Positions 6,880-13,836 of a stretch of 16,741 nucleotides of DNA are shown here, piece after piece. Every line of letters begins with the position of its first letter. The first letter of the stretch is position 1. Source of the DNA: Campylobacterales bacterium (GTDB lineage: Bacteria > Campylobacterota > Campylobacteria > Campylobacterales > QNZT01); the NCBI GenBank assembly GCA_027081495.1, contig JALWKJ010000237.1, positions 15,440 to 32,180 of the forward strand. Reading direction: 5' to 3'. The translations under genes and the position numbers were made by a program. The notes under the pieces are model-generated. The model did no database searches. It saw only the letters and a program-made list of their open reading frames with translations, and was not told the DNA's origin.

Positions 6880-6901
6880 TTGACACTATATCTGCTATAC
6901 T
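6880..6901 (+). promoter_or_regulatory. Promoter region of the nitrate assimilation operon
   Basis: TATACT at 6896-6901 is a fair -10, giving a start near 6908 and a leader of about 26 bases, with no good -35 hexamer at 17 bases. The same bases also resemble a sigma-54 element: TGACAC-N7-TGCT at 6881-6896 has the correct 10-base gap before the GC, but the first pair is GA instead of the nearly invariant GG. I prefer an activated sigma-70 promoter and record the other as a possibility. Confidence 0.4.
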
Positions 6902-6933
6902 AAAAGTGTAAATTTAACAATTAAAGGAATTTC

Positions 6934-8217
6934 ATGGCTTCTATAAAAGCATTAAAAGGACAGGGACATTGGCCTACGCTTTTAGCGGCGTTTTTGTATT
7001 TTGATTTTAGTTTTATGGTCTGGACGATGTTAGGACCTCTATCTACGGAAATCAGCGAAGCGTTAAAACTCTCGCACGGCTTTATCATAACGCCTTCGCA
7101 AAAGGCTACGCTTCTTTCCATTCCCATTTTATCAGGAGCGATTTTAAGAATTTTGCTCGGTTTTTTAGTTGATAAGATAGGCGCGAAAAAAACAGCGATC
7201 ATAGCTCAGTCCATCGTCGTGGGCGGTCTATTTTACGCATATTTTAGAGGTTCGAACATTACTTATAACGAACTTTTGGCGGTAGCGTTTATTCTCGGTT
7301 TCGCCGGAGCCTCTTTCGCCGTAGCGCTTCCCCAGGCGGGACAATGGTATCCTCCGAAACTTCAAGGCGTGGTTTTGGGAATAGCCGGAGCCGGCAATAT
7401 CGGAGTCGTCATAGACTTTTTGTTCGCTCCGAAAATCGCGCAGCTTTGGGGATGGGAGTCGGTATTTTTAGTCGGAGCCGTTTTATCGACGATCATTTTG
7501 GTCGTATATTTTTTTATGGCAAAAGACGCTCCAAAAGAGGTATATACGCCAAGACCTAAAAAAGTAAAAGATTATATAAAGCTTTTAAAAGATAAAGACA
7601 CTTGGTGGTTTAATCTCTTTTATGCCGTCTCGTTCGGGGGCTTTGTCGGTTTTGCGGGTTATATGAAAGTCTATCTTATGAATACATATCAAACCGATAT
7701 GAGCTCTTTTGGACAAGAGATCTTAAATGAAGAAAATGTAAAAGTCGTAGCGGGATATTTTGGGGCTTTATGTATCTTCGCGGGCGCTATTTTAAGACCG
7801 GTAGGCGGAGCCGTCGCGGATAGACTAGGCGGTATCAAATCTCTTTATTTCTTTTTTGGAGCGGTCTGTATATTGGCGATTATAAACGCGACTATAAAAC
7901 TTCCGTTTTTCGCCGCGATTTTTGTGCTCTTTTTGATTATGGCAAATCTAGGTATGGCAAACGGAGCCGTTTTTCAACTAGTACCTCAAAGATTTGGAAA
8001 AGATATAGGCATAATGACTGGAATCATCGGATGTGCCGGAGGTCTTGGAGGAACGGCGCTGATTAAGACGCTCGGATGGAGCAAAGGCGCGTTTGACGGA
8101 TATACGGCGGGATTTATCATATTCGCTTTAGTCGTGCTTATCGCGATAGCGGGAATATCGCTTGTTAAAACCAGATGGAGAACCACTTGGGGACTTCAGG
8201 CGGGAGGAAGAATTTAA
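6934..8217 (+). CDS. narK: Nitrate/nitrite transporter, NarK/NasA type (MFS)
   Basis: A 427-residue, twelve-helix major facilitator of the nitrate-nitrite porter family. The nitrate signature AGAGNIG lies at 151-157 and the second GIIGCAGGLGG at 363-373. The two substrate arginines expected in helices 2 and 8 are Arg72 (LRILLG) and Arg288 (LRPVGG), 216 residues apart as in E. coli NarK. As the first gene of an operon with a cytoplasmic nitrate reductase and NirA, it most likely imports nitrate for assimilation (NasA role), although nitrite exchange cannot be excluded; this organism also respires nitrite. AAAGGA stands five bases before the ATG. The next gene is 89 bases away behind a secondary promoter-like TATAAT. 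Confidence 0.93.
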   Translation: MASIKALKGQGHWPTLLAAFLYFDFSFMVWTMLGPLSTEISEALKLSHGFIITPSQKATLLSIPILSGAILRILLGFLVDKIGAKKTAIIAQSIVVGGLFYAYFRGSNITYNELLAVAFILGFAGASFAVALPQAGQWYPPKLQGVVLGIAGAGNIGVVIDFLFAPKIAQLWGWESVFLVGAVLSTIILVVYFFMAKDAPKEVYTPRPKKVKDYIKLLKDKDTWWFNLFYAVSFGGFVGFAGYMKVYLMNTYQTDMSSFGQEILNEENVKVVAGYFGALCIFAGAILRPVGGAVADRLGGIKSLYFFFGAVCILAIINATIKLPFFAAIFVLFLIMANLGMANGAVFQLVPQRFGKDIGIMTGIIGCAGGLGGTALIKTLGWSKGAFDGYTAGFIIFALVVLIAIAGISLVKTRWRTTWGLQAGGRI

Positions 8218-8244
8218 ATGATCATTTTTTAATCAATAAAAATT

Positions 8245-8273
8245 TTTATCGGCGGATGATTTTAGAGTATAAT
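8245..8273 (+). promoter_or_regulatory. Possible internal promoter before the kinase/phosphatase gene
   Basis: TATAAT at 8268-8273 is a consensus -10 with a poor -35 (TTTATC at 8245-8250, 17-base spacing), in the only sizeable gap (89 bases) of the plus-strand operon. It may let the downstream four genes be expressed partly independently of the transporter. Confidence 0.4.
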
Positions 8274-8306
8274 ATTTTACTATATAGGGTAATAAGGTAG
8301 TATAAA

Positions 8307-9935
8307 ATGGCAAATATTAGAGTTTCGGGCTTTTCACTGGCAAAAGAGGATCAGCTAACCGGAGATGATGTTTTTTTGCATAAACGACTTCAAAACGCCG
8401 CTTTTGCGGTTGTTTGCGACGGTGTGGGCAGCGCCGAAGCCGGAGACGAAGCCGCGAAAAGAGTATCTTCTTTTCTTTATAATAGTTTAAAAAATAGACC
8501 GGCTTCTTGGAGTATGGAAAAAACTATTAAACATTTTATAAAAAATATAAACTCTATTCTTTATCATGAATCCATAGATTCTTATGAAAGAGCCGAACTG
8601 GTAACCACGCTGGCTCTTGTCGTAATCGAAGGAGAGAGACTTTACGCAGCGAATGTCGGAGACAGCCGTATCTATCTTTGTCGAAACAAAAAACTCCACA
8701 AACTCTCAAAAGATCATGTAAGCGATGAGAAGGAGATGTCCCATATACTTACATCCGCAATCGGTTTAAGCGACGAGTGCGAAATATACTATTTTGAAAA
8801 TATTATAAAAAAAGAGGACACCGTCCTTCTTTGCAGCGACGGGCTCTATAATACTTTAAGCGAGAGTGAAATACTTTCTTTGATAAAAACGGGAGCCAGC
8901 AATCTCGTAAAATTCGCCAGCAAAAAAGCAAACGACGATTTGAGCGACGATACGACGGCCGTCGTTATGCAAATAAACGAAATAGATTATACCTGCAGAC
9001 TCAAATCATTAAAACTACCCATCCCCGAAAATCTAAAATCCGACATGATCATAGACGGATACAGACTTCAAAAACCGCTTGCTCAAAACAGACGAACCTG
9101 GCTTTGTTCAAAAAAAGGAGTATCTTATGTTATAAAATTCGCACCTTATCAAGCTCTTGAGAATGAACGGATTTTAGATCTTTTCGTCAAGGAGGCGTGG
9201 AACGCTAAAAGATTAAAAGCCGGCTTTTTCCCAAAAGCCGTCATCCCTAAAAACAGAACCGTTCGTTACTATATCATGGAGCGTATAAAAGGAGACGAGC
9301 TCAAGATTTATCTAAAAAACCGCCTCCTTTCCATCGACGAGGGGGTAAATCTGGCAAAATTTCTTCTTCATACCGAACAGTTTTTACTAAAATACGATTT
9401 AGTTCACGCGGATATAAAACCCCACAATATCATAAGAGCGCAAAGAAAAGGAAAAACTTACTTCAAGTGTGTCGATTTCGGATCGATAACCGAAATATTT
9501 TCAACTATCAGTCGCGCGGGAACGCCAAGCTATCTAGCTCCGGAAAGATTCAAATCTCAAAGTATAGATGAAGCGAGCGAAATATTCTCCATCGGAGTAA
9601 CTCTTTATGAGTCTTTGACAAATAGACTTCCTTACGGGGATATAGAGCCGTTTCAAACCCCGATCTTTAAATCCCCCAAATCCCCCTCGACCCTAAATCC
9701 GAAAATCCCGCCCTGGCTTGAGAGTATCATATTAAGAGCGATATGTATAGATAAAGATGAGCGATACAAAAACTATTCGCAGATGCTATATGATTTGGAA
9801 AATCCAAAAAGCGTACGACCTTTTTACGACAAGAGCGCCTCTATCATCGAAAGAGAGCCCGTAAAAGTTTATAAAACCGCTTTTGTGATTTCATTTTTGA
9901 TAAATATATATCTTTTAATTTTAATACTAAAATAA
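8307..9935 (+). CDS. Bifunctional PP2C phosphatase / Ser-Thr protein kinase with membrane anchor
   Basis: The 542-residue protein carries two opposing activities. Residues 1-225 form a PP2C-type metal phosphatase: VVCDGVGSAEAG (35-46, Asp38-Gly39), NVGDSR (116-121), SDGLYN (177-182) and SDDTTAV (213-219) supply the metal-binding Asp/Gly residues. Residues about 248-500 form a eukaryotic-like kinase: VIKFA with Lys277, HADIKPHN (367-374, Asp369 and Asn374), VDFG with Asp390, and the APE motif at 411-413. The catalytic loop reads HAD rather than HRD, so it is an RD-minus kinase. A single helix at 524-541 anchors the C terminus. The same arrangement, a PP2C-kinase fusion in a nitrate-assimilation operon, is known from Pseudomonas (beside nirBD-nasA). 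Its substrate is unknown; the neighbouring transporter or reductases are the obvious candidates by inference. Confidence 0.9.
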   Translation: MANIRVSGFSLAKEDQLTGDDVFLHKRLQNAAFAVVCDGVGSAEAGDEAAKRVSSFLYNSLKNRPASWSMEKTIKHFIKNINSILYHESIDSYERAELVTTLALVVIEGERLYAANVGDSRIYLCRNKKLHKLSKDHVSDEKEMSHILTSAIGLSDECEIYYFENIIKKEDTVLLCSDGLYNTLSESEILSLIKTGASNLVKFASKKANDDLSDDTTAVVMQINEIDYTCRLKSLKLPIPENLKSDMIIDGYRLQKPLAQNRRTWLCSKKGVSYVIKFAPYQALENERILDLFVKEAWNAKRLKAGFFPKAVIPKNRTVRYYIMERIKGDELKIYLKNRLLSIDEGVNLAKFLLHTEQFLLKYDLVHADIKPHNIIRAQRKGKTYFKCVDFGSITEIFSTISRAGTPSYLAPERFKSQSIDEASEIFSIGVTLYESLTNRLPYGDIEPFQTPIFKSPKSPSTLNPKIPPWLESIILRAICIDKDERYKNYSQMLYDLENPKSVRPFYDKSASIIEREPVKVYKTAFVISFLINIYLLILILK

Positions 9936-9943
9936 GGAAAAAG

Positions 9944-11527
9944 ATGAAACAACAAACACCGCTTGAGAGTTTCATAGACTACAAGGCAAATTCGAATATG
10001 CAGTGCGGCAACTACCGAATCGATCTGCCCGCTTTAAAAGAGAACGAGCAGTATAGATTTCATTTTGATATGAGCGCGTGTATAGGATGTCACTGCTGCG
10101 AAGCGGCTTGCAACGAACAAAACAACAACTTTGCCGAAGTTAAATGGCGAAGAGTCGGGGAAATGGAAGCCGGAGTTTTTCCCGATGTTAAACAGCTCTT
10201 TAATTCTTTAAGCTGTAACCACTGTTTGGATCCCGAGTGTCTAAAAGGGTGTCCGACAAACTCCTATATAAAATTTGAAAACGGCATAGTCTTTCATGAC
10301 GACGATCTTTGTATCGGGTGTCAATACTGCACATGGAATTGCCCATACGAAGTTCCGGTCTTCAACAAAGATAGAGGCATAGTTACAAAATGTCATATGT
10401 GTTATGAAAAACTGGAAGTCGGCCAAACGCCGGCTTGCGTCCAAGCTTGTCCGGCAGGAGCGATAGAGATAGAGGTTTTCGATCCTCGCGAATGGAAAGA
10501 GGAAAAAATTTACGAAGAAGGTATAGCGCCGCATCTGCCCGATATCTCTATAACCAAACCGACGACAAGATACACTCTGCCAAAATATAGCGGCGAAGTA
10601 AAACCGATGGATGAGAGACTTTTAAAACCGGCGCATAGCGAGTTGCCTCTAGTTTTTATGACCGTTTTGACTCAAATATCGCTAGGAGGCTTTTTGGCTA
10701 TGTTTTTTGGAACTCTCTTGAGTGATCTAGGATTTGATTTGGCAAAACCCGGATTCATTTTATCTCTGATAGTACTTTTGCCGGCGGCTTTTGGATTGCC
10801 GCTTTCGGCTTTACATCTAGGTCGTCCGGCTTTTGCTTATAGGGCGATGAAAAACCTAAAAACTTCATGGCTCTCAAGAGAAGCCGCGGCTCTTGGGATC
10901 TACGCCGCGGGAGCTTTTTTGGTAACTCTTTTATATCTGTTTGATATATCAAAAGTTTCTATGCTATTTATCCAGTTTTTTGTACTATCTATCGGAATAT
11001 ACGCCATTTACGCACAATCAAGAATCTATAGAGTCGCGGCGAGAGCCTCTTGGAATAGAAAATCGACAACGCTTAGATTTTTTGCGACGGGTTATGTCGG
11101 ATTTTTAATGACCGCGTTTGTAATGCTCTATTTATCTTACGATAGAGAAGCTATGGCGATACTGGCTATCAGCTCTCTTTTTGGATTGTATCAATTTTAT
11201 CTGATTTTCGAGGAGATCGGCTTTTATAAAAATTTAAAAAAAGATGATAAAAACTTTTATCAGTTAAACAGAACTAAAACTTTACTTTTTGAAAGATTTA
11301 AAATTCTCAAAAACATAAGAGTCTCTTCACTGATTCTTTTTAGCGTAATCGCGCCTATCATGAGCGTGGTTTTGATAGCGTCTCACCTTCATATTATCGC
11401 TTTGTCGCTGCTTGGTTTTGGAATTTTGGGCGCCGTTTTTAGCGAGCTTTTGGGAAGATATCTCTTTTTTGTAACCGTTGTTCCGACAGGATTGGCGGGA
11501 AATTTTTTCGCGGGGAATCAAAGATGA
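9944..11527 (+). CDS. Four-cluster ferredoxin fused to a DmsC-like membrane anchor
   Basis: This 527-residue protein joins a DmsB/NrfC-like electron-transfer domain to a DmsC-type quinol-oxidising anchor. Cysteine groups Cys46/49/52/56, 91/94/99/103, 123/126/129/133 and 150/153/165/169 provide sixteen ligands for four [4Fe-4S] clusters. From about 235 on there are eight hydrophobic helices. The stretch SELPLVFMTVLTQ (232-244) and HLGRP...LKTSWLSRE (291-313) are hallmarks of the DmsC family. In DMSO reductase these are two separate subunits; here they are one chain. No Tat signal is present. It begins eight bases after the kinase gene with AAGGA upstream, and its stop overlaps the nitrate reductase start (ATGA). 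I infer that it carries electrons from menaquinol to the NasA-type enzyme, and possibly on to NirA. Confidence 0.9.
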   Translation: MKQQTPLESFIDYKANSNMQCGNYRIDLPALKENEQYRFHFDMSACIGCHCCEAACNEQNNNFAEVKWRRVGEMEAGVFPDVKQLFNSLSCNHCLDPECLKGCPTNSYIKFENGIVFHDDDLCIGCQYCTWNCPYEVPVFNKDRGIVTKCHMCYEKLEVGQTPACVQACPAGAIEIEVFDPREWKEEKIYEEGIAPHLPDISITKPTTRYTLPKYSGEVKPMDERLLKPAHSELPLVFMTVLTQISLGGFLAMFFGTLLSDLGFDLAKPGFILSLIVLLPAAFGLPLSALHLGRPAFAYRAMKNLKTSWLSREAAALGIYAAGAFLVTLLYLFDISKVSMLFIQFFVLSIGIYAIYAQSRIYRVAARASWNRKSTTLRFFATGYVGFLMTAFVMLYLSYDREAMAILAISSLFGLYQFYLIFEEIGFYKNLKKDDKNFYQLNRTKTLLFERFKILKNIRVSSLILFSVIAPIMSVVLIASHLHIIALSLLGFGILGAVFSELLGRYLFFVTVVPTGLAGNFFAGNQR

Positions 11528-13836
11528 TTAAGAAGATAAAAAACTTTTTGGGTATCGATATAAAAAACGATAAATACGCGCTTTGCGACGATGAGAAATT
11601 CGGCAAAGTGGCAAAAGAGAAAAAACCGGATTTTTGGGTTAGATCCACTTGCGGATATTGCGGTGTAGGATGCGGTTTGTATATAGGCGTAAAAGATGAC
11701 AAACCGGTATATACGAAAGGCGATCCCAAACATCCGGTTAACTTCGGAACTTTATGTCCTAAAGGCTTAAGCGAACATGAGATGATTCACTCCAAAAATC
11801 GTCTTAAATCCCCGATGATAAAAAAAGAAGGCAGGCTAAAAGAGGTTGATTGGCACGAGGCTTTTGATTATAGTGCGAACAAATTTAAAGAGATTCAAAA
11901 AAAATACGGGAAAAAAGCTATCGCGGTTATATCGACGGGACAACTCTTAACCGAAGAGTTTTACACTCTTGGAAAATTCGTTCAACTAGGTCTTAGGACA
12001 AACAACTACTGCGGAAATACCACTTTATGTATGGCAAGCGCGGTTATGGGATACAAACAGAGTTTTGGAAGCGACGGACCTCCTGGTTGTTATGAAGATT
12101 TTTCCTACGCGGATGTCATCGTATTAATCGGTGCGAATATCGCGGATAACCACCCCATACTAAAGTTGCATATAGCTAAAAACCGAAAGATCACGGATAA
12201 AAAACCGACTATAATCGTCGTAGATCCAAGACACTCCAAAACCGCGAACATGGCGGATATCTATGTCCCGATAAAACCTAGATCCGATCTCTTTTTGTTA
12301 AACGCTCTATGTTATATCATAATAGAACAGGGCTGGGAAGATGAAAAATTCATAAATGAAAATACCCTCGGATACAAAGAGTTCAAAAAACATATTCTTT
12401 GCAACTATCCCCCGTCTGAAGCCGCGAATATAACGGGTATAGATATCAAAACGATTTATGAGATAGCTAGAATCTATGCAAACGCGGATAAATCTCTTTG
12501 CGCATGGACTATGGGAGTAAACCAAAGCTCCATAGGTACGGACACCGTAAGCGCTATAATCAATCTTTCTCTAATTACCGGAAATTTAGGGAAAAAGGGA
12601 GCCGCGCCGTTTTCCATAACGGGACAATGCAACGCCATGGGAACAAGAGAGTTCGGATTTACTTCGTCTATGCCGGGATATAGGGATTTTAAATCAAAAG
12701 AGGATAGAGAAGAACTCTCAAAAATTTGGAATATTCCTGAAGAGATTATACCAAAATCAAGAGGCTATTCATATCCTCAAATCATAGACGCGATCGATAA
12801 AGGGGAGATAAAAGCGCTATGGATAGTAGCGACAAACCCGTTTGTGAGCTATCCCAATCAGAAAAAATTAAAAGAGGCGTTAAAAAAACTTGAAATTTTA
12901 ATCGTTCAAGACGCCTTTATGAGTGAAAGCGCTCAAGAGGCGGATGTCATATTTTCGGCCGCTACATGGGGTGAAAAAGAGGGAGTATATACAAATTCCG
13001 AAAGACGATGCAACTATGCTAAAAAAGCTTTAAACCCTTACGAAAAAACGAAAAGCGACGCTTGGATAATCATGGAGTTTTCAAAAAAGTTTAAAGGCGT
13101 TTACGAGATGCTTTTTAAAGATTTTCAATCGCCAAAAGATATTTTTGAAGAGATAAAAAGAGTCAGCGAAGGAAGACTCTGCGATTATAGCGGCATGAGT
13201 TACGAGCTTATAGAGGAACTCGGCGGAATTCAATGGCCATGCAATAAAAAGTATCCAAAAGGCAAAAAAAGACTTTATACGAAAGATTTACCATTTTTAA
13301 CGAAAAACAAAAAAGCGAATCTGCTTTCACTGGATTTTCTACCCCTTAGCGAAGGGCAAAACGAGAATTTTCCGCTGATTTTAAATACCGGAAGAACCGT
13401 TGAACAGTGGCATACGAGGACAAAAACGAAATCGATCGCCATTTTAAATAATTTGGCTCCGACAAGCTGGTGTGAAATAAATCCAAAAGATGCGAAAAAG
13501 TTAAAAGTAAAAAGCGGCGATACTATTACCATTTGCTCAAAAAGGGGCGAAATCGGCGATCTTTTGGTAAAAGTAACCCAATGCGTAAGAGAAGGAAACT
13601 GTTTTGTACCGTTTCACTATAGCGACAAACTCATAAACGATTTAACAATCGACGAATTCGATCCCCACTCGTTTGAACCGAATTTCAAACAGTGCGCCGT
13701 ACAGATAAAAAGCAAAGATAAACCCGAGGGAATCTTGATGAAAAAAAAGCGGATAGCGGGAGAGCTTTCATACCAAACAACGAAAGAAGCTTTGAAAATT
13801 AAAAAAGAGAGAAGTAAAAATGTTAGAGAAGATTAA
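11524..13836 (+). CDS. nasA: Molybdopterin nitrate reductase catalytic subunit, NasA/NarB type
   Basis: A 770-residue Mo-bis-MGD enzyme reducing nitrate to nitrite. The N-terminal [4Fe-4S] site is Cys43/46/50 and Cys78 (TCGYCGVGC ... LCPKG, with the conserved Lys80). TTLCMASAV (166-174) supplies Cys169, the expected Mo ligand of NarB/NapA-like enzymes. DGPPGCYEDF and NTGRTVEQWHTRTKT match the family, and the last part is the MopB C-terminal domain. There is no twin-arginine leader, so it should be cytoplasmic. It also lacks the extra C-terminal [2Fe-2S] domain of many proteobacterial NasA proteins. A formate dehydrogenase (FdhF-like) is the main alternative, but the Cys motif, the transporter and NirA favour nitrate. 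It overlaps its neighbours by 4 bases upstream and 17 bases downstream. Confidence 0.9.
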   Translation: MIKKIKNFLGIDIKNDKYALCDDEKFGKVAKEKKPDFWVRSTCGYCGVGCGLYIGVKDDKPVYTKGDPKHPVNFGTLCPKGLSEHEMIHSKNRLKSPMIKKEGRLKEVDWHEAFDYSANKFKEIQKKYGKKAIAVISTGQLLTEEFYTLGKFVQLGLRTNNYCGNTTLCMASAVMGYKQSFGSDGPPGCYEDFSYADVIVLIGANIADNHPILKLHIAKNRKITDKKPTIIVVDPRHSKTANMADIYVPIKPRSDLFLLNALCYIIIEQGWEDEKFINENTLGYKEFKKHILCNYPPSEAANITGIDIKTIYEIARIYANADKSLCAWTMGVNQSSIGTDTVSAIINLSLITGNLGKKGAAPFSITGQCNAMGTREFGFTSSMPGYRDFKSKEDREELSKIWNIPEEIIPKSRGYSYPQIIDAIDKGEIKALWIVATNPFVSYPNQKKLKEALKKLEILIVQDAFMSESAQEADVIFSAATWGEKEGVYTNSERRCNYAKKALNPYEKTKSDAWIIMEFSKKFKGVYEMLFKDFQSPKDIFEEIKRVSEGRLCDYSGMSYELIEELGGIQWPCNKKYPKGKKRLYTKDLPFLTKNKKANLLSLDFLPLSEGQNENFPLILNTGRTVEQWHTRTKTKSIAILNNLAPTSWCEINPKDAKKLKVKSGDTITICSKRGEIGDLLVKVTQCVREGNCFVPFHYSDKLINDLTIDEFDPHSFEPNFKQCAVQIKSKDKPEGILMKKKRIAGELSYQTTKEALKIKKERSKNVRED

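Noticed and set aside
8219..8235. TGAT...ATCA upstream of the kinase/phosphatase gene as an FNR-type site
   Set aside because: The half-sites are nine bases apart instead of four (as TTGAT-N4-ATCAA requires), so it does not fit Crp/Fnr geometry.
11524..13836. Formate dehydrogenase (FdhF-like) reading of the molybdoenzyme
   Set aside because: The active-site stretch TTLCMASAV is of the nitrate reductase type, and the neighbours are a nitrate transporter and NirA.
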